This document shows, piece by piece, positions 35,756 to 43,434 of a DNA stretch of 64,000 nucleotides. The stretch comes from Tangfeifania diversioriginum (GTDB lineage Bacteria; Bacteroidota; Bacteroidia; Bacteroidales; Prolixibacteraceae). The notes beneath the pieces are model-generated. The model had not been told where the DNA came from. It ran no database searches and saw only the letters and a program-made list of their open reading frames with translations. Where the stretch lies: the NCBI GenBank assembly GCA_945873105.1, contig CAMCBW010000023.1:24106-88105 (forward strand). Direction: 5' to 3'. Positions within the stretch are counted from its first letter, which is position 1. Each line of letters opens with the position of its first letter. The position numbers were made by a program, and so were the translations under genes.

Positions 35756-36690
35756 AGTTTCGTCCGGATGTTAACGACTCTTGATGGGGCCACTGCAGGC
35801 ACCAGTCCGGATTTCAGGATGATCCGCTGTCCTTTGTCACCTGCCACGAAGGAGACCAGCCCGGTGGCTAAACCGCTGCGGGGTTCTGCATTGATCATAT
35901 AGATAGACCGGGTAAGGGGATACATCTTGTCCAGCAGGTAAGCCTGGTAGGGTTTGTAACTGTTGCCGGAAGTTGGGTCGTCTGATTCACTGATCGCCAA
36001 TACCTTGATTTTCTGGTGGAAAGAGAGATGCAGTGAGTCGTTTCTGTTGCTGATCCAACTGGTTCCAACAAAGCCAATTACTTCCGGGTGAGTAGCAGTA
36101 TAGTCGATAACCTCGCGGTTGAATTCCATGGCCGATGCCTGGGAGGCAGAGAAGTTCCCTTGACAGATTGAATCCGATAGAAATCTTACAATACCGGATC
36201 TTTCATGATCAAACAGAAGCTTGATGGGCAGGGCAGGAGCAGCCGGATCCAGCTGATGCCAGGAAACGATTTGACCAGTTAGTACTTGCCTGAGCTGTTT
36301 CATGGAAAGCCGGGAAAGCTTGCAGGAGGGATGGACTACCAGGGCGATGGCGTCTGTAGCCACTTTCAACTGTTTGGGAAAAAGCTTTCGTTCGTTGAGC
36401 AGCGAAATTTCATCTTCTCTTAGCATTCGGGCAGCCACAATCATTTGTACACTGTCGTTTAGCAGCATCGTTATTGCACTGTTTTCTGGCTGGTATTCTG
36501 CCTTGATCTCCGCGTAACCATAAATTGCCTTAAAAAGCTCAATCTCAGCTTCCATGACCGGCTTAAAGGTTTCGTCCACGGCAATGGTGGTAGTCCCGGA
36601 GATGGTGGTGTTCTTGGTCGGATCCCCTTTGAAGAAACGGCAGCCGGATGCTAAAAATAGTAATATCAGTATATAAAGTGGGAACCTCAT
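35752..36690 (-). CDS. PstS-like substrate-binding lipoprotein
   Basis: 312 residues with a lipoprotein signal (LILLFLASGC). The fold is that of the phosphate-binding PstS/PBP-like-2 family: 'ISGTTTIAVDETFKPVMEAE', 'DSVQMIVAARMLREDE', 'ATDAIALVVHPSC', 'LRQVLTGQIVSWHQL', and 'SGIVRFLSDSI' for anion recognition. No ABC permease or ATPase genes lie next to it. It is embedded between tonB and the TPR gene and overlaps the latter by 4 bp. A direct role in ABC phosphate import is therefore uncertain; it may serve TonB-linked uptake. Confidence 0.85.
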   Translation of the reverse strand: MRFPLYILILLFLASGCRFFKGDPTKNTTISGTTTIAVDETFKPVMEAEIELFKAIYGYAEIKAEYQPENSAITMLLNDSVQMIVAARMLREDEISLLNERKLFPKQLKVATDAIALVVHPSCKLSRLSMKQLRQVLTGQIVSWHQLDPAAPALPIKLLFDHERSGIVRFLSDSICQGNFSASQASAMEFNREVIDYTATHPEVIGFVGTSWISNRNDSLHLSFHQKIKVLAISESDDPTSGNSYKPYQAYLLDKMYPLTRSIYMINAEPRSGLATGLVSFVAGDKGQRIILKSGLVPAVAPSRVVNIRTKL

Positions 36691-36790
36691 GAAATTTTAT
36701 AAACTTTTTGGTCGTGCAAGTAACGCAAGGTAACGCAAAGTTTCAATATCTGAAACATTACGTTATCCTTCGTTTTAGGTGCCTCCCTTT

Positions 36791-37594
36791 TTATTTCAGC
36801 ACAAATCTGATTGGCATCGTAAAACTTACCAGGACTGCTTGTCCCTTTTGTTTTCCTGGACTCCAGAGCGGCATCTTTTGAAGCACTCTGATCGATTCTT
36901 CATCACATCCAAAACCTATGCCCTTGATTACCTTTAAGTTTGTGATCTTTCCATCCCTATCTACCACAAAATTAAGCAGAACTGTTCCCTGGATGCCATT
37001 CTCCTGGGCAGCGGCCGGGTAATGCAGGTTATTTTTAATGAAACGCAGCATCTCTCGTTCTCCTCCAGGGAATTGAGGCATCTGATCGGCAACGGTGAGT
37101 GGAACATCCGACTCCTCCGTTATTTTGGCATTTTCTGTAGCAGCTGCCGGCGCAGCCATATCGTCACTTCCCTGGTCAAAATTCAGCGCGCCGATGGCTC
37201 TCTTCTCTGTAACCAACTCCTTTTGGGAGGGTGGAACCTCTTCCACTACCTGTTCATCTGGTTTGACCACCGGAGTAACAAACTTTATGCTGTTTTTTAA
37301 TGGTGCAGGTGGAGGAGGTATGACTTTTAATACATTTTCAACCTCGGGCTTTTCTAGTCTGATATCTGTCAATATTCTGACTGTCAATTCTTTTTCTTTC
37401 TTTTTTGGAAATATCTGCTTGATCAGGAGCGGTGCAGAGACAATTAGAATGAACAACAATCCTGCTATCAGTAGAGATCTTACTAATCTACCGGATGACT
37501 TGGTCCTTAATTCGTAACCTCCATATTCACGATACCTTGGATCAAAGACAAGGTCACACCATTCGCGCGAAAAAAGATCTTTGTCAGCGGCCAT
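36791..37594 (-). CDS. tonB: TonB-family energy transducer
   Basis: Links the ExbBD proton channel to TonB-dependent (SusC-type) transporters. I chose the ATG at 37594 because 'MAADKDLFSREWCDLVFDPRY' is the standard N-terminus of Bacteroidota TonB proteins; an ATG at 37627 would add 11 residues and deepen the overlap with exbD. Order: cytoplasmic N-terminus, one membrane helix ('LVRSLLIAGLLFILIVSAPLL', about 45-65), a proline/valine-rich spacer and a C-terminal TonB domain ('DQMPQFPGGEREMLRFI', 'GTVLLNFVVDRDGKITNLKVIKG'). The start lies 11 bp inside the upstream exbD gene, so translation is coupled. Confidence 0.93.
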   Translation of the reverse strand: MAADKDLFSREWCDLVFDPRYREYGGYELRTKSSGRLVRSLLIAGLLFILIVSAPLLIKQIFPKKKEKELTVRILTDIRLEKPEVENVLKVIPPPPAPLKNSIKFVTPVVKPDEQVVEEVPPSQKELVTEKRAIGALNFDQGSDDMAAPAAATENAKITEESDVPLTVADQMPQFPGGEREMLRFIKNNLHYPAAAQENGIQGTVLLNFVVDRDGKITNLKVIKGIGFGCDEESIRVLQKMPLWSPGKQKGQAVLVSFTMPIRFVLK

Positions 37595-38225
37595 TGGAAT
37601 GCTTGTTTTGAGCGTTAAAGGTTTCAATCAGACTCAGGTCGAAGGGAGAGATGTCATCGATGGCATATCTTTCAATGTTGCAGATGGCCATTTCATCGAG
37701 TGCATCTATCAGGTTTCGGTATACTGATTCGTTGGTGGCCTTGATCAGAACGATGGGAGCACTTTTGTCTGATTTGATGGCAGTCAGTCGTTGGTCAAAC
37801 TCCTTATCTGATAGTTTTAGCCGCTCCCTGTCCGCTTTGAGTTCCCTTATTTTTGACATTACTTCGTAATTCCTCTTCAAGAGAAACTGTCGCAAACCGG
37901 TGGGGGAGAAATTTGTCTTGTAAAGTACAGGATCTATCTCGTTTTCGCGGGTTCCTTCATAATAGTAGACCGCATTATTCTTGTCCAGAAGGAGGGTAAT
38001 GGCTCTTGATGCCTTCACCACTGACTGCTCATCCTCGGCTGATTTATCCTTTGAAGGCAGGGCAATCTCCATGGTTTGAGGCTTATTCAGCGTAGTAGCC
38101 AACATAAAGAAGGTGATCAGTAAAAAACCCAGATCCACCATTGGAGTAAAGTCAACCCTGGTGGATAGTTTTTTACTCCGCCGCTTCTTTCTGCCTTTCC
38201 TGTGGTTTTGAGCGATTTCAGCCAT
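37584..38225 (-). CDS. exbD: ExbD/TolR-family biopolymer transport protein (second copy)
   Basis: 213-residue stator subunit of the ExbBD proton channel. A basic N-terminus (NHRKGRKKRRSKK) is followed by one transmembrane helix that contains the proton-carrying Asp in 'DFTPMVDLGFLLITFFML'. The periplasmic part follows and is longer than in classical ExbD. It lies 8 bp after the other exbD gene and its 3' end overlaps tonB. Tandem exbD genes are common in Bacteroidota; the two copies probably form mixed stators. Confidence 0.92.
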   Translation of the reverse strand: MAEIAQNHRKGRKKRRSKKLSTRVDFTPMVDLGFLLITFFMLATTLNKPQTMEIALPSKDKSAEDEQSVVKASRAITLLLDKNNAVYYYEGTRENEIDPVLYKTNFSPTGLRQFLLKRNYEVMSKIRELKADRERLKLSDKEFDQRLTAIKSDKSAPIVLIKATNESVYRNLIDALDEMAICNIERYAIDDISPFDLSLIETFNAQNKHSNGR

Positions 38226-38233
38226 TCAATTGT

Positions 38234-38851
38234 CTATAAATTGGGTTCAAGGTCAGCTGCTGTTTCCAGGGTTGTGATCAGATTGTACCTGTTCTCATTC
38301 AGATCTTGAAGGGTCTCCATTAATTTTTTGATCTTTGGATAGGCAGTTGCCTGGTCTGCTTTGATGGCAATCCGATAATCCTTGCTGATACTTCTGGAAA
38401 CAGTTACCCAGTTTTTCAACTGGTTGTTCAGCGAGTCGCTAGGTATTCCCAACGCATAGGAAGTAGATTCGCGCTCTTCCGGATTTAGTGATAAAAAGCC
38501 TTTCATCTGTTCGATCGGTAACCCGAAACTGTTGATCAGACTGAACTCTTTCAATTCAGCTGGGCTAAATTGAAGATTGTAAAGTGCCCCCATCCTTTCC
38601 AGAAGGGATATCCTGTTTTCCTGTCCATCGATGCCAAAGAAGATTTTTCCTTTCTCGTCCACCAGTATCAATAGGATGTTACGTTCAGGTATTTTAATTT
38701 CCGATATAGAGGAGGGTGCATTGATGGCAGCCGCCTCTTTTCTGGTGAAATTGGAGGTCAGCATAAAAAAGGTTAGCAACAGAAAAGCCACATCGCACAT
38801 GGCGGTCATGTCCACTGCCGAACTTTTTCGTGCTATTTTTACCTTAGGCAT
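38234..38851 (-). CDS. exbD: ExbD/TolR-family biopolymer transport protein (first copy)
   Basis: 205 residues with the same layout as its neighbour: short basic N-terminus (MPKVKIARKSS), transmembrane helix with the key Asp in 'VDMTAMCDVAFLLLTFFML', then a periplasmic domain. It lies 46 bp after exbB. The membrane motif here is TAMCDVAF against TPMVDLGF in the second copy, so the two are clearly diverged paralogues rather than a recent duplication. Confidence 0.92.
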   Translation of the reverse strand: MPKVKIARKSSAVDMTAMCDVAFLLLTFFMLTSNFTRKEAAAINAPSSISEIKIPERNILLILVDEKGKIFFGIDGQENRISLLERMGALYNLQFSPAELKEFSLINSFGLPIEQMKGFLSLNPEERESTSYALGIPSDSLNNQLKNWVTVSRSISKDYRIAIKADQATAYPKIKKLMETLQDLNENRYNLITTLETAADLEPNL

Positions 38852-38897
38852 AATGGTATAATATTTCGACTCTCAGAAAGCAGTCATTGACAATTCA

Positions 38898-39701
38898 TTA
38901 ATGTTTTGCTGCAAATGTCTGGGCGATACTGTAACCTGCCTCATCAATGGCATAGGTCAGTTTGTCGATGCGGGTGGTAAAATAGCTGTAGGATACCATG
39001 GCTATGGCAGCCGAACCAATGCCAAACGCGGTGTTTACCAAAGCTTCAGAGATACCGGTAGCAAGTGCAACGGAATCGGGTGCACCTGCATTGGCCATGG
39101 CCGCAAAGGAGCGAATCATTCCCAAAACAGTTCCCAGCAAACCCATCAAAGTTGCAAGGGAGGTGATGGTTGCCAAGGCTGGTAAATTCTCTTCCAGGCT
39201 TGGAAGTTCCAGTGATGTTGCCTCCTCAATATTTTTTTGGATATCCAGAATTTTTTGTTCTTTGGTCATTACCGGATCCAATTCCATTTGAAGGTATTTG
39301 TCGAGTGTTGATTTGGCTACACTAGCCACAGAGCCTTGAACCCGGTCGCACTCGGCTTTGGCCCCTGCGATGTCATCTGCAGCAAGAAAGGTTTTCAACC
39401 TGCCGACAAATTTAACGGGGGCAAGGTTTCCATATGCCTTTTTTATGGTATAATACCTTTCCAGGGAATAGGTCAAGACAATGATTAAAAGGGTCATCAG
39501 GATTGGAACGATGTATCCTCCCTTGTATATGATGCCCAAATAATTTCCTTGCATGGGTGAGTTGGCTGAATCATTTCCCTGAAAATTGGAGGAGGCACCC
39601 ATAACAAAAAAGTATACAAATACTGCAATCACAAAGGCAATTGGGATAACGAGTGCTGCAAAACTATTTTGGAACCGTGAAAAAAAATGTTCTGTCTTCA
39701 T
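38898..39701 (-). CDS. exbB: ExbB/TolQ/MotA-family proton channel protein
   Basis: 267 residues, first gene of the exbB-exbD-exbD-tonB-pstS-like-TPR operon. Membrane helices: one near the N-terminus ('LVIPIAFVIAVFVYFFV'), one at about 63-80 ('YIVPILMTLLIIVLTYSL') and the two in the conserved MotA/TolQ/ExbB domain ('ITSLATLMGLLGTVLGMIRSF', 'EALVNTAFGIGSAAIAMVSYSYF'). This is the proton-conducting part of the energy module that powers the SusC transporters of the window. A TAnnTTTG box at 39789-39796 may drive the operon. Confidence 0.94.
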   Translation of the reverse strand: MKTEHFFSRFQNSFAALVIPIAFVIAVFVYFFVMGASSNFQGNDSANSPMQGNYLGIIYKGGYIVPILMTLLIIVLTYSLERYYTIKKAYGNLAPVKFVGRLKTFLAADDIAGAKAECDRVQGSVASVAKSTLDKYLQMELDPVMTKEQKILDIQKNIEEATSLELPSLEENLPALATITSLATLMGLLGTVLGMIRSFAAMANAGAPDSVALATGISEALVNTAFGIGSAAIAMVSYSYFTTRIDKLTYAIDEAGYSIAQTFAAKH

Positions 39702-39788
39702 ACATCAATAGGCTTATGTTGAAATAATGGCAAAAAATTGGACGGTGGTACGCTTCTAATGATCTGCTTTTTACTGGAAACCAGTCGA

Positions 39789-39796
39789 CAAAAGTA
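39789..39796 (-). promoter_or_regulatory. Candidate -7 box for the exb operon
   Basis: TACTTTTG on the - strand (39796 to 39789) matches TAnnTTTG and would give a leader of about 80 nt before exbB. No -33 TTTG is evident. The rest of the 39702-39920 gap shows nothing I can name. Confidence 0.4.
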
Positions 39797-39920
39797 ACAA
39801 TCTTTGGAATTTTTGGGGAGAGAAATCTCACAAAAATTGTTAAACGAATCCAACTTCACTACCGGCCAAGCGACGTTTGTGGCCATTTTCTGAGGTGTGA
39901 GAGGCTGGCTTAATTGATCC

Positions 39921-41429
39921 TTACAGGTACAGGTCCCTTTTCCCAAGCAAAATTTCACCATAATCACGGTGGAACCTGTTGAGCAGGTGAGGCTTGTTGT
40001 GGAAGTATTCTGAATTTTCTATTTCAGCTAGTTCTTGTTGAATCAATTCCTCTCCAATTTCTTTGGTTATTGGAGAGGCATAGTCGTTCAAATATTCCCG
40101 GTAGGTAAGGACGGCATTGAGTTTACAGAATTTGCTCTCTTCGCAGTGGCTCAGCATTCCCATAATGGTCTCACCGGTGCGGCCACAGCGATAACCTGCT
40201 GTGCAGAAGGAGGAGATATAGCCCAATTTCCCCACTTCCCGGATGACCTCATCCAGGTCGCGCGGATCTCCAATGGTAAACTGCTCCATCTCCTGGTTGA
40301 ACTCTTTTTTTTGGTCGCTGTAAGCCCCAATCCCGATGCGGGTAGAGGCATCCGTCTGGGTACATCCCAATTGAAGAAGCTCTCTCTTGATTCCTGCCTT
40401 TTCCCTTGCTGTGACAATCATTCCTGCAGTTGGAACAGACAGGCGAAGCACTGCAACCGCCTTTTTCATGTTTTCGTCCGAAACAAAGTATTCCGAATTG
40501 CTGCTTAGCCAGGATCCGGAGGCAGGGGTCATTCTTGGAAAGGAGATGGTATGCGGTCCGATTCCAAACTGACGTTCCAGATCAAGCGTGTGGTGAAGCA
40601 ATCCCATCACCTCAAATTTCCAGTCATACAATCCAAAGAGTGCACCGATGGCGACATCGTCCAATCCGGCTTCAATGGCACGGTGCAGGGCATAAAGGCG
40701 CCAGCGGTAATTGCCCTTCAGCGTATTGGCAGGATGAACACTGGAAAATGTATCCCGATGGTAGGTCTCCTGAAATACCTGGTAAGTGCCGATCCCGGCC
40801 TCTTTCAGCTTTTTTAGCTTGGCCATCTCCATGGGAGCTGCATTGATGTTGACGCGCCTGATATTGGTTGGCCGGCCCGATTTTGGAGCAGTCTCGTTGA
40901 CCGAATAGACTGCCTTGATGCAATCAACCATGTAGTCCACATCCGTGGAAGGATGTTCTCCGAAAACGAGTATCAACCGCTTGTGACCTTCCCGAAGCAC
41001 CGAGATCGTCTCATTTCTTACTTCGTCCAGTGTGAGGATGCGTCTGACCTCCCTGCTGTTGGCCTCCCTGAAACCGCAGTAAGCGCAGTTGTTGACACAG
41101 TAATTGGCACAATAGAGCGGCGCGAAGAATACGATACGGTTGTCGTAAACTCTTTTCTTGACTGTGAGTGCAGTTTCGTTGATCTCTTGCCACAGCTCAG
41201 GATCGCTGACATTCAACAGTGCAGCGGTCTCTTCCGGAAGCAGTGTTTGAATGGAGAGGGATTTCTGCAGAATGTCCCGGATCATCTTTGGATCTGGATT
41301 AGCCTGCTTATCAAGTGTGGAAAAGATTGCCTCGTCATTGATGTAATCTTTTCCGTCAACCAGGTATTTATCGATCTCTGATTGTTTAATGATCCCTTTT
41401 TTCCAAATGGATGTGGCAGAAACTCCCAT
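39921..41429 (-). CDS. hydG: [FeFe]-hydrogenase maturase HydG (radical SAM tyrosine lyase)
   Basis: HydG splits tyrosine to provide the CO and CN- ligands of the hydrogenase H-cluster. 502 residues. The radical SAM cluster motif CX3CX2C is at Cys111, Cys115 and Cys118 ('CVNNCAYC'), inside the BATS-type barrel. ThiH/HydG features include 'LILVFGEHPSTDVDY' and 'QVFQETYHRDTF'. The C-terminal region that binds the auxiliary cluster reads Cys409-T-A-Gly412-Y-R-Cys415 ... Cys435. The usual HydG motif CX2CX22C would need Cys at 409, 412 and 435, so the middle Cys is replaced by Gly and a Cys occurs three residues later. It follows hydA by 45 bp. HydE and HydF are not in the window. Confidence 0.93.
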   Translation of the reverse strand: MGVSATSIWKKGIIKQSEIDKYLVDGKDYINDEAIFSTLDKQANPDPKMIRDILQKSLSIQTLLPEETAALLNVSDPELWQEINETALTVKKRVYDNRIVFFAPLYCANYCVNNCAYCGFREANSREVRRILTLDEVRNETISVLREGHKRLILVFGEHPSTDVDYMVDCIKAVYSVNETAPKSGRPTNIRRVNINAAPMEMAKLKKLKEAGIGTYQVFQETYHRDTFSSVHPANTLKGNYRWRLYALHRAIEAGLDDVAIGALFGLYDWKFEVMGLLHHTLDLERQFGIGPHTISFPRMTPASGSWLSSNSEYFVSDENMKKAVAVLRLSVPTAGMIVTAREKAGIKRELLQLGCTQTDASTRIGIGAYSDQKKEFNQEMEQFTIGDPRDLDEVIREVGKLGYISSFCTAGYRCGRTGETIMGMLSHCEESKFCKLNAVLTYREYLNDYASPITKEIGEELIQQELAEIENSEYFHNKPHLLNRFHRDYGEILLGKRDLYL

Positions 41430-41446
41430 GTTATAATTTTGAAATA

Positions 41447-41454
41447 CAAAGATA
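41447..41454 (-). promoter_or_regulatory. Candidate internal -7 box before hydG
   Basis: TATCTTTG on the - strand (41454 to 41447) fits TAnnTTTG, 17 bp before the hydG ATG. No -33 box is seen and the leader would be only about 10 nt, so hydG may equally be read from the hydrogenase transcript. Confidence 0.3.
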
Positions 41455-41474
41455 CTTCAAAATGAGCATTCTGC

Positions 41475-43265
41475 CTAAGTTCTTTCCCTTAATTGATAGG
41501 TGGTATGCAACAATTTATGGGACAACTCGCCCAATGGCTTTCCAAGAAAATCATTGTAGATTTTGATCACTTCAGGATTTTCATGCGATTTGCGGATGGG
41601 TTTTCCCATATCTTCCGCGTAGATAGCTGCGGCGCGTTTCTTTCTGATTTCATAGTTGGTTGGAATCGGCTGACCGCCACCTCCAAGGCATCCTCCTGGA
41701 CATGCCATTACCTCCAGAAAATGGAAATCAGCAGTCCCGGTTTTGATCATATCCATTGCTTTTTTAGCATTGGTCAGTCCATGTACAATGGCGAATTTCA
41801 ATTCCACACCTTCCAGGAATCTCCATGCTTCAAGTGTGTTCTCTATTTTAATACTACTCATCCTTACCCCTTCCATCCCCCGAATAGGTTGAACCACCAG
41901 GTTTTTGAATGGAATTTCCCGGCCCGTAACAAGTTCATAAGCGGTTCTCAGGGCGGCTTCCATGACTCCTCCTGTTACTCCGAATATTACTGCTGCACCG
42001 GTCGATTCGCCCATCAACCTGTCGAACTCCATCTCTTCGAGTTGAACAAAATCGATGCCTGCCTGCTTGATCATGATGGCCAGTTCACGGGTTGTCAGCA
42101 CATAGTCAACATCGCGGTAGCCGCTTCCCAGCATTTCGGGCCTGGCCGCCTCAAATTTTTTCGCCGTACAGGGCATCACTGACACAGAAACTATTTTTTT
42201 CGGATCAATGTTGCGCACTTTGGCATAATAGGTTTTCAGCAATGCACCAAACATTTGCTGGGGAGATTTGCAGGTGGATAAATTTGGAAGGTACTCTGGA
42301 TACATGTGTTCGATGTATTTGATCCAGCCAGGGGAGCAGGAGGTTGCCATGGGTAAAGCCACTGTCGTATCCTTGTCGACCAGTACTTTTTTCAACCGGT
42401 TCAGTAACTCTGATCCCTCCTCCATGATGGTAAGGTCTGCCGTAAAATCGGTGTCCAGTACTGCATCGAATCCCAACCTTTTCAGGGCTGCGACCATTTT
42501 ACCCGTTACCCTGGTGCCTACTTTGTACCCAAGTTCTTCACCCAGTCCAATCCTTACCGCAGGAGCTGTTTGAACGACAACATGAAGATCGGGGTTTGAA
42601 ATAGCATCCCATACCTCTTCAATGTAATTTTTCTCCACCAGTGCACCCGTCGGACAGCGATTGACACATTGTCCGCAATTGGTGCAGACCACATCGTTCA
42701 TCGATTTCTCATAGAAGGTGGAAATTTTCATCTCATGACCCTTGTAAGCTACTGCCAGGGCATTAACTCCCTGCAACTCTTCACAGGTTCTAACACACCG
42801 TTGGCAACGGATGCACTTGCTGTCATCCTTGACGATGCTGGGAGAGAAATTATCGATGGTATGATGCTTCTCCTTGTACAATTCAATGAAATCCTGGGTC
42901 ATTATCTTGTATTCTGAAGCCAGAAGTTGCAGCTCGCATTTTCCATTCTTATAACACTTGGTGCAGTCAGAATTGTGTTCCGAGAGCAACAGCTCGATGA
43001 TGTGCTTTCGACAATTCCGAACCTTCAAGCTATTGGTAAGAATGTCCATCCCCTCCTCACAAGGTGTTGCACAAGCTGCAGCCAGTCTTTTTTGCCCGGT
43101 TACCTCTACCAGACAGACCCTGCAGTTTCCTGCCACACAGATGTCCTGGTGGTAACAGAGGGTAGGAATGACTACATTCACTTTCTTCGCAGCATCCAGG
43201 ATTACAGTATTTTCTTCCACCTCTACAGCTATTCCGTTGATGGTGATATGGATTGTTTCAGACAT
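41475..43265 (-). CDS. hydA: [FeFe]-hydrogenase catalytic subunit, multi-cluster NADH-linked type
   Basis: Catalytic subunit of a cytoplasmic hydrogenase that couples H2 to NAD(H), probably with ferredoxin. 596 residues. Order: N-terminal [2Fe-2S] ferredoxin domain (Cys37, 43, 48, 51 region), His-Cys-type [4Fe-4S] motif (about 97-110, 'EHNSDCTKC'), two [4Fe-4S] sites ('CIRCQRCVRTC' 151-161, 'CTNCGQCVNRC' 194-204), then the H-cluster domain: L1 'TSCSPGW' (Cys310-Ser311), L2 'MPCTAKKFE' (Cys366), L3 'EVMACPGGCLGGGGQP' (Cys522, Cys526), and the small-subunit-like tail. L1 has Ser where most enzymes have a second Cys. Encoded after the NuoF-like subunit; hydG follows. Confidence 0.96.
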   Translation of the reverse strand: MSETIHITINGIAVEVEENTVILDAAKKVNVVIPTLCYHQDICVAGNCRVCLVEVTGQKRLAAACATPCEEGMDILTNSLKVRNCRKHIIELLLSEHNSDCTKCYKNGKCELQLLASEYKIMTQDFIELYKEKHHTIDNFSPSIVKDDSKCIRCQRCVRTCEELQGVNALAVAYKGHEMKISTFYEKSMNDVVCTNCGQCVNRCPTGALVEKNYIEEVWDAISNPDLHVVVQTAPAVRIGLGEELGYKVGTRVTGKMVAALKRLGFDAVLDTDFTADLTIMEEGSELLNRLKKVLVDKDTTVALPMATSCSPGWIKYIEHMYPEYLPNLSTCKSPQQMFGALLKTYYAKVRNIDPKKIVSVSVMPCTAKKFEAARPEMLGSGYRDVDYVLTTRELAIMIKQAGIDFVQLEEMEFDRLMGESTGAAVIFGVTGGVMEAALRTAYELVTGREIPFKNLVVQPIRGMEGVRMSSIKIENTLEAWRFLEGVELKFAIVHGLTNAKKAMDMIKTGTADFHFLEVMACPGGCLGGGGQPIPTNYEIRKKRAAAIYAEDMGKPIRKSHENPEVIKIYNDFLGKPLGELSHKLLHTTYQLRERT

Positions 43266-43273
43266 ATTTGTAA

Positions 43274-43434
43274 TATTTTGGATTTTTGATTTTCGATTCT
43301 GGACCCTTCCGCAGGCTCAGGGACCGGAAGTATCATGCGTTTATCTATTATAATTTGTCTAATTGCCGAATCATCATATTGTCAAATTATCATATTGCCG
43401 AATCGGTTCATTTTCAAATTTCCCAATTTTCAAA
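43274..43434 (-). repeat. AT-rich repeat-bearing spacer between the NuoF-like gene and hydA
   Basis: Read on the - strand, right after the stop of the NuoF-like gene comes a run of short related units ('ttgaaaattggg', 'attcggcaatatgat', 'aatttgacaatatgat', 'attcggcaattagaca'; 43434 to 43355). Then comes a REP-like 19-mer (43322 to 43304). Then 'aatcgaaaatcaaaaatccaaaat' (43298 to 43275, in pieces) just before the hydA start. The same two elements flank the gap at 63530-63749 in the same order relative to transcription. Confidence 0.75.
43304..43322. repeat. REP-like quasi-palindrome
   Basis: The 19-mer CCCTTCCGCAGGCTCAGGG closely resembles the widespread intergenic CCCTTCGACAGGCTCAGGG element, with CCCT/AGGG arms. 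It is a single copy in the leader of hydA. The comparison is from memory. Confidence 0.5.

Noticed and set aside
39698..39967. 89-codon - strand ORF between exbB and hydG
   Set aside because: It overlaps both neighbours, has no recognisable motif, contains the likely exb promoter box and shows no protein-like composition.
41493..42182. 229-codon + strand ORF opposite hydA
   Set aside because: Antisense to a gene with complete cluster motifs; its long open frame is explained by the codon use of hydA.
43355..43434. Possible CRISPR array in the spaced AT-rich units
   Set aside because: The units are short, degenerate and directly adjoining without unique spacers, and no cas gene is near.
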